64,000 nt of DNA from Nautilus pompilius. Taxonomy: Eukaryota; Mollusca; Cephalopoda; Nautilida; Nautilidae. Shown here piece by piece: positions 38,201-53,200 of the stretch; within the stretch, counting starts at the first letter, position 1, and each line of letters opens with the position of its first letter. The notes beneath the pieces are model-generated. The model made no database searches. It worked only from the letters and a program-made list of their open reading frames with translations, and was not told the origin of the DNA. A program made the translations under genes and the position numbers. Where the stretch lies: NCBI GenBank assembly GCA_018389105.1, contig JACATO010000304.1, positions 3,472,001 to 3,536,000 of the forward strand, given 5' to 3'.

Positions 38201-41200
38201 ATTACTTATATTTCAGTTAACTAGAGTGTGAAATTACAGAATCATTTTTTTTTTGTTTTAGATTTTCTGTCCTTAACTTTGTTGTATTTTTAAAATCTTT
38301 TAGTTGATGCAGCATGTGAGTTCTCCACCAGCCTTGACATGCGACCCTGTCCGTCTGGTGGAAGAATTTCCACGATGGTTAGAAAAAGTGTCATCCAAGT
38401 GTTCTAATGGTATTCTCCTGGTTTTACATGCCATTGATTGTTTTCAGGTAAGGAGTTGCTGTAAACATTATGCACATTTTGGTGCTAATTTGTGGAAATT
38501 GCATGAACAGTAGCACCGTTGAACACAATTTTATACAGGTTTTATTAACTAGCTGAGACAGAGAGATGTGTGTGCATTGATATATATTTTTGGTAGCTGT
38601 TTATTTATCATTGAATTAACATTTTGATTTCAGCAAGCTGAAGTTCACTTAAAATGGCTTTTGGACCCACTACCTGTAGAAGTACATGTTATAGTTTCTG
38701 TCCATGAAGACACTTGTCCTCAGTCATGGAGGTTTGTATGTGCAAGACTAATTTTTATTTTTATAAATAAATAGGTGTAATTCATTTCTTTGTGTGTGTA
38801 AAAGCCGTAATCTTGCATTTCTGTGGGATTGCATGAGTTTTTATGTTTATACAGTGTACTTAAAAAAAAACAACTAAATATATATTTTTTTTGCTTAAGA
38901 AGGATATTTTCATAGTGCATTGTGTATTAAAAAACTTGAATGCCTTATATATAAATCTATAGAAAGCCATACAATAAAATTACTGTTCTGTTGGGACTTC
39001 TGAGAAAATGTTAACTGTATACTTGTGTTTATTGTTAAATGTGCTCTTGTGTCTTTAGATCTTGGCCTACCCTACACATAGAGCCACTGAACAACAAAAA
39101 TGTGAAAGAGTTGTTACGAGCTGAGCTAGCTCCCTTTGACATGAACAACCTCAGTGCTGATGAAGAATCGCAGATTCTTACTCATTGTCGTACTGCAACT
39201 ACCTGTCAGCCACTGTTTGTTATCGTTCTGGCCAGGTACCTCACTTGGTAAGTAACTATATTTGAACTATGAGCAACCATGCACAGAAAACTAAACTAAA
39301 CATAACAAATAAATATAGCTCTTGTATAAAACTGTAAAAGCAATTTTAAAGCAGTAATTTATGAATTGGAATACATTCCCACTTTATTATAACTGGAAAA
39401 AACTCCTAATTTACATAATTTTTTTTTAATGGTTGCTGATAAATTATAGGCTTTAACCAAAGGTGTTAGTGAATAGTTTTGGCCATATTTTTATTTTAAA
39501 AACGTTTAACTTTTCATTTTTCAGTATTTTGAAACAGGAAAGCAAACTTGGTGGTCATCTGACCGTTTTACTAATGTCTAGTGATTGTGTTAAATTGTAT
39601 GGGAAGGTGATTGAAGAATTGAGTTCTGAATATGAAACTAACCAGACAAAAGGACTAATGAAGAAGGTACAGTATATCTGTCTTTCCTTTTATTATATGG
39701 AAACTGGAAATGTGTTGGTGAAATTTGTCAGGAATGAATTTAATTATTTGCTTTTATAAAATTTAAAACTGGTTTTAAGAAGACGATGACTGACAAACAT
39801 CATATCTGTCATCTCCAAAATAGCAGCAGTACTGTGGACATTCACAAAAAAATGGATTATTTATATTAATTCATATAATATCTTTGCTCTATAGTACATT
39901 ATATTGACTTACCTTACAGTAGGTGGCATTTAATAGTTAAATGATTCAATCTGCTTTAATTTAGGGTTAAGGAAACCCCCAAAGATATCTTTAAAGTAAA
40001 GTTGGGGTTCAATGTATTAATTAGAACCATATTTTATGTTAATTTTCCTTTAAATTAACCATTGTATAAAAAAGTAGTTTTTGGTATTTTTTAAAAATAA
40101 ATAAATAGATCATAAGAGAGATGTGGGAGTACAGAAATCAAGTGTAAAATAAAACTAACTTTATTAAAAAATGTAAATAATGAACATTTAAACAGATTAG
40201 ATTTTTATTATTATTTCAAATTACAGTTATATATTTAATGCTAATTTTCTTATTGTTATAATAATTAACCTGTCAGTTTACAGGTGCATTTTTTTCTTTC
40301 ATGCCTTGGGGCTTAATAAATTTTTTTTTTTTTTTTGTAGATTTTGAAGTACCTGTGTATGTGTCGCAGTGGGCTGAATGAGAATGAGTTAATGGACTTA
40401 CTTCCAGAACTGACTTGGACTCTCTGGGCATCAATGTTTGATGTACTGACCTACTGCTTGGTAATAAAATACAGAGCCGGTCTAGTCATGCTGGCCCATG
40501 AACAGGTAGTAATTTTTTACCATTTTAGAAATTGCAGTAGTTTCTAATGTGGATGCTCCTGTTATAATGGCTTTCTCTAATCTGTGTTTACTACTAGCAG
40601 TGCACCATACTAAACTTTAGTGGCTTCATTGTGCTACATACTTAATACATGACTTTAGTGAATGAATTATGAAATTACCAAAATACAGATATTATTTCAA
40701 TTAGCTTGAAAAAATTATATTTTTAAAATTGTGGTTACTGTCAATTACTCTTGTAAAATTTTAGTCATTGCCTATATTTCTAAAATAACAAAATTTAAAA
40801 ATATTTTCTGGTTGGAAATTTCATTACTCTGCTAAATACTTAACGTTAATATACTTTTAGAATAAATGTTTTAGTGAATATATATTATTATATTTAAACA
40901 GTATTTGAATGATAGACATCAGATAAATATTTCTTTTAAAGATGACCTCTTTATTCTTCTTTAAAAATTTTCCTGTTATGCACTGGTAAAAAATAATTTT
41001 ATTACATATTAATCATTCTGATAATATAATCTAAAAAAAATGGTTTTCTTGGTAGTGATTGGGCATAGCACTCCTTCCACTTCTAATCTGAAGAGTTCCA
41101 CAGGTGACACTTCAACCTGGACCATGTAGAAAGAAACCCTTCAATCAACATACAAAGCAACAACTTGATTCCCAAATTTCTTTTCGTTTCTAAATGGACA

Positions 41201-44200
41201 TTTTTTTTACCCATGATAAGGGTATAATGATTACCTTTAATACTTTACTGACATTAATGCCAAATAATATACAAATATGTTTAATTGAATACCTTTCATA
41301 AAGAGAAGTCCCTCACGGTCTTAAGTTGTATAAATTTTTAGAATTTGCTGCTTTTGGATAAACCATTTCAATTCTAAGTCGATAGCACATACTTACAGTA
41401 TGTAGTTTATTACAGGTTCATTTATATATTTTGTACTAGACTCAGAAAGCTATACATGAATTCTGCTTTGACAAAGAGGAAGAGAAAAACATCACACATT
41501 TAAGAGAAGATTTAATCCAGTATTTCTCGATAAATCTTGGGTAAGTATATTATTTCTTTAAATTTCCTGCCCCTGTGGTCAAGTTTAAATAAAATGTATG
41601 GCTTACAGACAATGGGATACCACTTCTGGATATTTGTGGTAAATAAAAATTCAGAAACCTAAGGATCTTCAAAATCTTTATTTATTGTAATTTATTTTTC
41701 ACTACTTTCTAGACTTGGTTACATGAAAAAGTACTATATTCAATCAATGCTGCAGCTGCAATTAATTATTGCCAGTATATAATTTAGAAATGTGAACTGT
41801 AAGAGTGGAAATTTATGATAAATAACAACACTAGGGTGTATGCACATAACTAGACTGTTAAAACAACTAAATAACATACTGTATGTTTGGAATACTTGAA
41901 GCTTTTTTTCTGAGCAAGTTATTAGATCAGCAAGGAAAGCTGGAAATGTGTTTACTACATGGATGCATGCCATTGGACTATGCATGCTTATGTCTGAATA
42001 ACCTTACACCAGGTTGATGCCATAGCACAACTGTTGAAGCACTGTGCTTTTGAAAAGCACAGAAAAGCACAGAGTTTAGACTTTTTCAAAGACTAATTTA
42101 TTTGCATTTTAAATTGCACTATTATTATTATTATTATTATTATTACTATTATGCCACCTAAGCTTAAAAGGCAAAAACTTGTAAAAGAAGTTTAGTGATA
42201 CATGTGTAATATATCTAGTATTTGGAAAAATTTTGAATATTTTGGCCTAAACTGACTGAACATGTAAACATTCACACATTACCTGAATATTTAGATATTG
42301 CTGTGAAACAGTCCAGATTCTCTCACTATACTGATCAAATCTAACAAAGCCTGTTTAAAATGTATAAGGGCTTGAAATTTTGCAAAGTATGTCAGTTGTT
42401 TTCCCCAAAATTTCATTTTGATTTACATTATAATTATTCTGAACTGTTAATAATTAGTCAAAAAACTTTCTGCTGGACAAAACTACACTTACTACTTACA
42501 TAGGAATTTGGTAAACATTAAAAAAATTAATATGATGATATTTATATCATACAGTGAGTAACTGAGTGAGAGGCAGTGGAAGATTGACTGTCCATTCATA
42601 TTACTTCATTTATTTTTTATAATTCACTTTTGAATTTTAAAACAAAATTTTACAAAGATATTTTAAAGATTTTTGTTGTTGTTTAAATCTGCACATAAGA
42701 TGTGAGCACTTATGTTTTATACATCACACCAATTATTTATTCTTTCTTCAAAATTGTGTGTATACAGTTCTGGTCAAGTGACATGCAGACTGGCTGATGA
42801 ACTTCCCTGGCTGATTAAGCAAAGTGGAGATAAAGAAAAATTGAAAAATTGCATCTTAAATTTGTGTGTGTTTCAACGCCTATATGCCAGGTAAGCTTTA
42901 TATCCTCTTTTTTTTTGAAAAAATTGTGTCTTACTCTGCTCTTACACACAAAATTAAATAATTTCATAAGGAATATACTATTTATAGCCAATAATTACAT
43001 TTTTTACTGGCTATATACTGATGTTTTCCCTAAGCACACTGAATTGTAGAACAATTAAAAATATAAGACTATAGTAATATTTTTAATTAATCACAAGTTA
43101 AAATAAATTATACTACTAATACTCGTTGAATTCCATTACTACCAGAATTTGATTTTGATTAAATTTATAAACTTAGGGAACTGCTCATTTAAAATGGTAG
43201 ATTCTATGTAAGTGTCCACTCTTTTTATTTGAGAGGGCGCTGTGCAGAGTTGATTTCTTACTGGCAGTTTGTGGGGGCAGACAAGAACAGCATGGCACAA
43301 GCATATCTAACACAGACAAAGAAGATGGAGGAAAGTAAGAAACATTTTTATAAATCTTGTGATGATGCATAGAAAAATAAACAAAGGTGGGCCATAAAAA
43401 TAACTGATTTATTGTGTTATTATCTGATGGAAGTTCAATGCTCTTTATATGAAAACTCCAGGATTTCAAATAATAAAAGGCTTTTTTTTTAACACTCTTC
43501 CATGCATGTGCCAGTTGAAAGTGAAAATGAGATATTGCAAAACCATGTATGTCATAGCAGTGTTTGGTATAAATCCCAACAGTGAATCAGCAGACTATCC
43601 GCCCACTACAGAAATCAGTGTTTTGTCATAACTATTGAACAAAAGAAATTTTTTTCAATCAGATTGAAATGTAGAAAAATCTACACTTAGCACATGGAAG
43701 AAGATTTGTTCACAGCACTTCTTTTCCAATGAAAATATTAGGCAGTGGATGCTTTACCAGGCTTAAAAAATTTCAACATCAGAGTTTGCCAAACAAAAAA
43801 CAGGGTGATGATTCACTGTATTTATGCTCCCATTAGTGAAATGATTGGATAAATTGCTACTGGTCTTGTAGATTCTATTAGTTACAATTGTTGGCATTTT
43901 ACTATTTAGAATATGAGACAAACTCAAATATTTCAGTTATTTTTATGAGTTTAATACAAGGTACTAAGAACTTGTTTTTTTCTTTTCCAGCAGCACAAAG
44001 TTGGAAAACTAAGCAAGGATGCTCGTGTTATAGCATGAGACTAACTGGTTCACTGGCAATATAATGTTTGCGCTCTCATCTTGGACAGTGTACTACATTT
44101 TCTTCTATATTTTGTTTCAGCCATTGGTCAGCTAAATGGAACAGTAACTCTCTCCAGCATAGCTGACATGTATGAAACACTAGGCAGGTTCTTAAAGGAT

Positions 44201-47200
44201 CTAGGACTTTTGACACAGGTAACTTTTTTTCATTCTCTAGTAAATAGAATTTGTGAAATATATCTGCTTATTGTTTTATTTGAATTCCTGTAAAAATATG
44301 ACTTTCTTTTTTATGATGATTATATCTGGATGACACCTTCTCTAGCTGTGATTTGTGGGTAATTTTACTTTTCTTTTATGTCTGCTGTACATGTACAGTG
44401 TAAAAAAGATGATGTGTAGTTCAGTGACTCAATTCTATTAGCAGCACTAATCCAAAATTATATTTTCTGATTGTAATTAATAATTTTAAGCAATAAAAGA
44501 AATGTTTTAATAGTCATATCTTCTTCCTGAGGATCTTTGCATCAGTCATGAAGACTTCCTGCCTCCTTGTAACTATTAAAAGGAACTGAACTCTGGATCT
44601 TTAGTTTCATTTTTATGTACTGTATATTTTTTTTAGAATAATATGCTTGACAAGAAAGAATATACTTTATTTACAGGCTCTTCCAGCTCTCCAAAGGGCA
44701 CTGGAGATCCGTGAGACTGCATTAGACCCTGACCACCCAGCTGTGGCGCGGTCACTCCATCAGCTTGCTGGACTCCATGCTCAGTGGGGCAAGTTCCTGA
44801 CTGCTGAAGCTTTGTACAAACAAGCACTGGAAATCTATGAAAACACGCTGGGTTGGGACCACTATCTTGTTACTAAGGAACTTGATGCACTGGCTGTGCT
44901 ATATCAAAAACAGGACAAGTAAACACCTTTTTAAATGAAAGGAAGATTTTGCAATTTTGTTATTTGGAAGGTTTATATTCTGATAATGATTTGTTGTTTG
45001 TATCTGATATGCCTGAAAACACATGTAGGTGTTCTTTTTCACACTACCTACAAGTTTTCAGAATTATTATTATTATTATTATTATTATAGCTGCATTGTA
45101 TATGACACAAGATAATGGCAATTTTAAGAACTTTTGTTTGGGATATTTTATAAAATGTAAATGAAAAAAGAAAAATCTTGTTTTGCATTTATAGGCATGA
45201 ACTTGCTGAACCATTGAAGAAACGAGCAGTGTCTATACGAAAGAAGACAAAAACTCCACGAGTAAACTCAGTAGGTCCTCTATCTCTGTCTGTTTGTCTG
45301 CCCTTTTTTTTCTTATTTCTGTAGACCAAACCAGATCAGTAGCCAGTGATGCTCAATTGGAAGTTAATGCAATAGCTACTGGTAAAAGTTTGTTTAATCT
45401 CCACTTGCTGCCAGGTCTATGAAGATATTTGGTACCTGTGGGTTAATCTTTACCTAATTTGTGTTATAATTAAATCACTGCACTTAATATCATATATTCA
45501 ACATTTCACTTAAATCTTGATGGTCTCAATTTAAAAATTTTTAAGTAGAATTTTCAAGAAATTATCTAAAAAATAAAATGATTGTCTGCATTTCAGGGTC
45601 AGATCCGAAGTGTTGATCCTTTACAAAGAAGAGCACTTCAACTTGAAGAGCTGGTGATGGGTCCAGACTCACCTGACCTGGCTCGTACTCTCAATGAACT
45701 TGGTGTTCTTTACTATCTTCAAAACAATATCAAGTAAGCGATGATTACCATTGTTTAACCATGATTAGTAGACAACAAAAGTAATCTCTCTCCCACAGAT
45801 CTCAATATGTCAAGACTCAGATTTTGTGCTTTTTTACCATTTTAAAGTATTTAAATATTTCTTTCAAAATTAGTGAGCTAAATGCAAATTCTAAAAAAGT
45901 GTGCCTTTAGATAATTGAAATTTTGATATATTTGATTTGTTTTCTAAATGAAAGCTTCAAATTCTTATACTTGAGCTTTACTCAGTAGTTGGTCACAAAA
46001 AATCTCTAGTTATGTTTTTTAAAAAATTTTAAAGTTGGAATATTTTTAAGATTTCTCCATTATGAAAACTATTCTTTTTCCATATCATTTATTCTCTCCA
46101 TTTTGTTTTCTTAAATTCCAGTTATATTTTAAAACTCCAGTGAAATCTATTTACAATTTTAAAATTAATATTCCGCACAATAAAACATCTATGCTCTAAA
46201 TATAGTTATGGATTACATAATTTTTTCTTTAATTTAATTTTGAGAAATATCTGTTATTGAAATATTCCTAATATTTTTTCAGCAACAAAACATGGAAAAA
46301 AGTATTATCTTTTTATATAATCTCTAGAATTTTAAAGTCAGACTTTAATAATAAGAATGTTTACAAATTTACATGATATTATTAATTAAAGTCAAAAAAA
46401 ATGCAGAAACAAGTCAAATAATTTTACAAAAAAAAGGAAAAAGGTGTTAAAAATTTATGAAGATACATTTAATGACACTTAATTATTTAAGCATGTTCTC
46501 TGAAAATAATTTGTAGTAATAAACATTTACACTTTCATTTATTGAAAATGGCAATAATTAATGAAAAAAGGAATTTTAGGTGTAATACATTCTTAAGATA
46601 TTTTATTACTTTGACATACAAGTAGTTCTTTTGAAGAGATTCAAGTCTCTTATTTGTTTGGTCTGTCTGCAGAATTGCTGAGTCATTTTTCAAGAGGAGT
46701 CTGGAAATGAGGGAAAATCTTCTTGGTGCTCATCACCCTGACATAGCTCAGTCTCTCAACAATCTGGCTGCTCTCTATAATGATCGAAAGGAATTTGAGA
46801 AAGCCCAGCCTTTGTACGAGAGAGCTCTGCATATCCGGCTGAAGGTAGAACAAAATTTTTATACTCTCGGGATATAAATGGACTTCTTTCTTCCACTTTG
46901 GCGTCACTTTGATGCTTATAGAAAACATTATTTTGCATAGCCTGCTTAACCCATTATTATTGAGGTGTCTATTTTCTATAAAATTTACAAATAAGGATTT
47001 CATTTATTTTGTTTTTTTCTTTTACATCTAAGCAAGTAAGACTATCTGGTGCGCTCTCCTTAAATATCACCTCATGATTTAATATGAAACAAAATCTAAC
47101 TTGAATATTCTCAGCTGAAATGCTGAAGAAAAAATGCTATGCCACCTGAGCAGAAGTGATTAGTTCTGGTTCATCTACAAAAGAAAATAAAAGACAAATG

Positions 47201-50200
47201 AATTTAGTAAATCTGCCATCTCAGACCTTACTGCACCTCATCCATGTAACTGAAATAATCTCATAGCTAATCACTACTGGTGTCCCCAACCATTTCAGAT
47301 GACTTGACTCTACTTAACTGCTGATCTATTGATTTTATTTTGAGAAGAAATGCTTATGAAGGAATGTCTTTAATTTGTAAAACTCTTATTTAAATAGATT
47401 TTTAATTGAATATTTTTGCAAACTTTTTATTTTCAATCATAAAATAGAAAATAGATAAGGCACAGAAATCTTATTCTTTATTTAATAAATAATAAAGCTA
47501 AGGAAATAATTTTGTATTTCTGGTTATTTGAACTACCATAATTTTTGCTGTTGGCTCTAATTTTTTGTAAGATATTTAAAAAATAATTGGAAAGTTTTCA
47601 AATGTATCGTACTTTTTTAAAGCAATAATTTATACATAAATTTTATCTGTAAATACAGGTGCTTTTCTTTATTAATAATTAGTTGTAATTACTAGATGAT
47701 TTAAAATAATTACATGAATCCATGCATTTATTTAACTATTGCGTTATCTTTTCAGAGAAAAAGTTTTTAAATCTGGAAAAATAATGATTCTTTGTTTCTT
47801 AAGTGGTGAAAATAATTTTGTAATCTTCAGTTTAAATTTGTATTAATTAGGCAAATTATAATCATACTACTACTATTGAATTTTGTACTAGATATAAAAA
47901 TTATCTGCCTACCACCCTAACTTTTTAAAAAAATCATTCTTGAAACAATTTTATTTTATTAGACCTACAAATTATATTTAATAAGATTACCTACTTGTTG
48001 AATTTAAAAGAATTTTCCTCTGATTATTTCATTGAGAGTTAACTTGAGGAGTTTTGTTTTCTCTGATAATATTTTTTAACTTCGTATACAAAATTAATAT
48101 TTTCTTTTCTGTTGTTTTTAAATGCTCTTTTACACTATTTTTATAGCTGTTAACTGTAGACCATCCAAGCGTGGCATCTATCATTAAACACCTGGCAATG
48201 CTATACAAAAAGCTGGTGAGTAAAGGATACATCTCACACACAGAGTAAGTGATTGATAACTAACTTCCAATAGAGATGCCATTCAATGTCTTCTATGAAT
48301 TGCAAACCACTATCTTCATATTTTTTGTCTTTAGAAGATCAACCTCCTCATTAAAACATTGGCTTATTTGTAGTATGGTGCTGGATAACAAAATTTTGTA
48401 CAGAATAGTCCTAAATATTTAAAGTACATCACACAAAGTAAATCTAATATTTTTTAGACTGCTTAATCTGTTTCATACACTAAGAAAACTCTAACTCTTC
48501 AAATACTTCTTCATAAATGGCAGTTTTTTTGTTTTTCCAAGGCAGATACTGGGTGCATGGCATTAACTAACATTGGCAGTAGACATGCAAATTTTTTCTT
48601 AGGAAAGTTTGTGATAAATAAAGAAAAAATATTAAATGTTATGGAGTTTTTGTACTACAGTACTTCACTGAAACTAGTGTGTATGTGTGTGTGTGTGTGG
48701 CCATGACCCAAATTTTTCCATAAGTCTAGAATTTTCTAATTTTGTTTGATTAAGTTGAATAAAATCTGCCATATTTGTACAAAAAGACCTTGTAAATCAT
48801 GATGGCAAGCTAAATAGACAATTAGAAGTACTATTCAAAAGCAGACAAAAATGGTCATGGGTACATTGTGAAACTATTATTTGAAGATAGAATTTTTATT
48901 GTTATTTCTAGGTAGCGCAAAACTTTTGGCCATGGGTGTATCATTTTTGTAGATTTTATAAATCTTTAATATGCCAAATATTTATTTTTAAATCCTGACA
49001 TATACAATTGTTATTCTTATACTTGAAGATATATATCTTTGAGACAAGGGCAGCAGCTAGTGGTTAGAGGCTGAGGATCCAAGTTCAAATTGTAGTTAGA
49101 GTTGGTTTGGTTCGGTTTACTTTCTTAGCATGATTTCTCCACCTGCTGGTCTTATGGGGTTTCTCTGGGCACTCTGATTTTCTCCCACATCTAAAAATGA
49201 AGAGTTCTTTTAGAGATTTCTTCTCTAAAGTGGAGAAAGTAGTACAAGTAATGCTGTCTACATTCCCTCGCCAGGATTGTCTCCAATGTATGGTGGAGAC
49301 CAGTGTATGACAACATCTTTTAGATTGACTTGTGTTCCAAAATCTGTTTCTTGGATGCAATTATTTTGGCTTTTTCTTGCCAGCTAGTGATTTAAGGACA
49401 ACTAGTGTTCTAACAATAAGTGACATCAGAATACCACAGCCAGCTGCAGGTACTACTCCAGTATTTATTACTAGTGTTAGAATGCAAGTAAACTGGCTGA
49501 TAAACAGCACAGCCTTAAAAGTATATCTCATTGAATCAAATAGTAATTTATACAAAAGTTGCATTGTTGTGCAATCAAAACCTTTGTACTCCCTGATCAT
49601 GTTTTAAGGTCAGTATATTAAACTATAGATGGCGTCATGGCACAATGGATAGCAAGTTCACTTGTCAATCTTGTAGTTGTGGGTTTGATCTCCAGTGGGG
49701 TCAGAGGTGCATGCTGCTAACGAGGGCCAAAAGTGCAAACCAGCTGTTCAATCCTCTAGACACTGACATTCACCTTGACTTTCAATCTGGAGAGGGATGG
49801 GCTCCACCAGGTTGTAAAATGCCCTAGACATACCTCTCAAGGTGCCCCAACAACCTATGGATTATGGGGCAAGTGAAGTAAAGTGTGATATTTCCAGTTT
49901 TTCTTTGATGAATGATAAATAATCCAAAATTTTCTTTTTATGTTTTGCCAAAAAGCTGCCTAGTTATATAATGTTTTATAGTTATGGAGAACTAAATTAA
50001 TAAGATTAATCAGGGTTAGGGTTTGCTTGAAAGGAAAATACATTTAAGTCTTTTTTTGTACTGTAGTATGTCGATGACTGGGGACAGTTAGTGCAGTGGT
50101 AGTACACTAGGCTTATGAAGTATCTAGGTAGTTATGGTTTCCATAATCTTGTTAGCTACAGCTGCTGTTAGGTATTCTTGTTTCCTTACCTCTGTAATGA

Positions 50201-53200
50201 GGAAAGCCATCATAGCATTTGGCATCATTCAGACTGCCTTTTCACAGGTGCAGGCAGGATAGATATCCAGATAACACCAGGATGTTGTGCATCACTCATG
50301 ATTTAAATTTGGTTGTATGAACGCACAAGTTGATGCTGACCTGCATTAATAGTTAATTCAAAACTGATATAAAGAACAGTAAGCATAGGTTGATTATTAT
50401 CCAGTTTATAGAAAAAAAGATATTGCATCTGCAACCTAAACAAAGTTGAATTTTGGGGGTTAAACCTACATCCTTGCTGCTCTTTTCTGAAAACCTAAAA
50501 AAATGTGAAGCATTCTTCTTTACAACTAATTTTCAGTCTAGTGAAAAACTAAATATTTCTTTATTGTAGACATGGCAAAATTGGGCAGAGGCTAGTGTTG
50601 TACTGAAAGGGTTAAAGATTAATGACTATGATGTAGAGATATTTTTTCTTTTCTTTCTGAGGTGTATGTTTATGTGATTGTATCTGGAAAATGAGTAATA
50701 AAAACCAATTATTGATTTTTAAATAGGGTCAATACAGCCAGGCGGAGCCACTGTATAAACAAGCTGTGGAGATTCGGGAAAAGTCTTTTGGTGAGAACCA
50801 TCCTTCTGTAGCCACAGCCTTGGTCAACTTGGCTGTGCTGTACTCTGAGCAAGTGAGTGAGTAATGTCTTAACAGCTGGAATTTATGGGATGATCTACTT
50901 GTAAGAGCACGCACATGCACTAACCTGATGAAGTGCCTTTGGTTTAAGTGAGCAAGTAAATGTTGTCCAGTGGCTGAAGGTTTACTAACAATTTTTTTTT
51001 AAAGCATATTTTAAAAATAATTTTAGGTCATTTTAAAAATGACTAACAGTACATTTCCAGGCACTGTAATAAATATGCCCATTGAGCACCATGTGGGCAT
51101 GTTACCAGAACACATGAAGGAAAAAGAAGTATTGTGTGCATCTGTATATTATAATGTCTGAGTTTGAAACTTTTAATTGTTTGAAAGCAAGTATAATGTA
51201 TAATCATTAGTCTTTTTCAGAATCTGTTTTGTTTTTCTCTATTATATAGCAAACAACCCTTAGTTGATAAAGATCTTAAAATACACTTCAACTTGAAGAA
51301 AAAAAGTAAACATTTATTAGTCCTTATATGATTTATGTGTTATAAGAATGACTTAGAAACTCACTCTGTGCAAAAAAAAAACAAATTTTATTTTTAGCTA
51401 ACTTTTGTTACATAAAATTTTTATTGTTGAGTTCACAGTTATGGCCAGGTGTGTGTGTGTTTGTTTTTGACAGATTGTGCAGAAATAATCAATATGGTTT
51501 GTTCTTTTATCAAGCAAAGCATTTTTTTAAAATTTATATTTTACTGTCAGTTACTGTTGAATAATATTCATCCTTAAAATTTTATACAAGCCACTAATAA
51601 GGATGCAAGCTTTTCAGATTTTGAAAAAACTTTGATAATCACAGAATGTTCAAAGAAATTTCTTGTGAAAACTTTGTCTTTAGGTTTTACAAATCTAGCT
51701 TTTAGAAAAATAGCCCACCTTTTTTCTTACATATTGCAGTAAAATCTTTTCAAGTTATTTGTTTTGAAGTAGTGAACTTTATTTGTTACATCAGATTAAG
51801 TAAAATTATTAATATTATTTCATCATAGAGCAAATGTGTTTCTAGATCAGATGAAACTTGTCTTCCAGACTGCATGCAGATTTCCCTCTCTGACCATTTC
51901 TAATTATCTTGCCCACACTCTCCCACTTTACAAAAATATAACACATTGATGTTTTCACAAACAAATCTGGCCAGATGGCATATTAATCCCTCTATTCCCA
52001 AAGCTTTATAAAAGCTGCTGTTTCCAAAACTTCATGTTGTAGCTTTTCTTCACCAATATAAGTTTGTTTAGAAAAAAAATATCAGTTTTGTACAATTCAT
52101 ATTTTTTGGAATACTGTTCTACAATTTGATTGTTTTATTTGTTATCATGGGAAAATTGCTTTTATGGGAGTTCTGAATGACTGCTACTCACTAGTACATG
52201 TAAGGTGACAAAGGAATAGCTGGTTGGGTTTCACTTGAATTGAAAGCAGATTTAATGTTGTTTATGTTTTTGGCCATCGAGAGCTAAAGGCCATGATAGT
52301 TATATTTATCTGATTTGCTGCTTCTGCTCTTGACTCTTGAAGAGGGTTTTTGTGAACAATTCTCTCATAATTTGGAAAGTATCTTGACAAGCAATACAAC
52401 AGAATTTGGGTAAGATTTAGCTCTGTCTATGTCTTTAGTGGATTTCAATTCAATTTGAATAGTAAAATTTTTTTCTTTTTGTATAAACCAACTTTTGTTT
52501 CAGAACAAGTACTCAGAAGCTGAGCCATTGTATGAAAGGGCGCTGAAGGTGTATGAAGACAGTTTTGGGCCACATCATCCCAGAGTGGCAGAAACTCTCA
52601 GGAATCTAGCTGTGATGAAATATGAGCAGGTATTTGTTCAACATAAACTCCAATCTTCCAATGAAATATTTTTTAGTTTGTTTATTGATCAGCTATTTGT
52701 ATGCAATCTGTTTGCATTTATAAAATAAAAGAAAAAGAGGAACATGGTGCTTTTATATATTTTCAAATGGTCATTTTAGTATATTTAACAGAAACTTGAT
52801 GCATTAACTAATTCAAAAGTCGACTCTTTATTTGCAGAAGGAACAAAAGCACTGCCAGAGTTTTAGTTAAAATTATGTACCTTTGATCTGACTGTATTTT
52901 TCTAAGTCATATTACACCTCAAAAACATTGATGTAGCAACTAGAGATATAATTTTAATCCTTTTTTCACCAATGTATATTTTTAATCATTCTCTACAAAA
53001 ATTTGATACCTCTTACATTTATCTTTCTGGTGTATACAAAACTTTGTTGTTGTTATTTTTAGAGAGAAATGGACAGGAAGTATTATTCTTTAAACAATAA
53101 TAATATTTATTTAAATCTGACTGAACAAAGATAATTTTGCTTATTATGATTATCTTCATTAATTCTGGGTTTGGGACTCATTGTTTTTTTGTTTTTCTAC

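Noticed and set aside
43990..44020. An additional NPHP3 exon after a ttttccag acceptor
   Set aside because: The following frame does not match the family, and the phases of exons 19 and 20 already join correctly without it.
46683..47003. 106-codon minus-strand open frame
   Set aside because: Antisense shadow of NPHP3 exon 24.
49361..49607. Overlapping open frames on both strands between two SINEs
   Set aside because: No conserved domain, no splice or promoter context; intronic chance frames.
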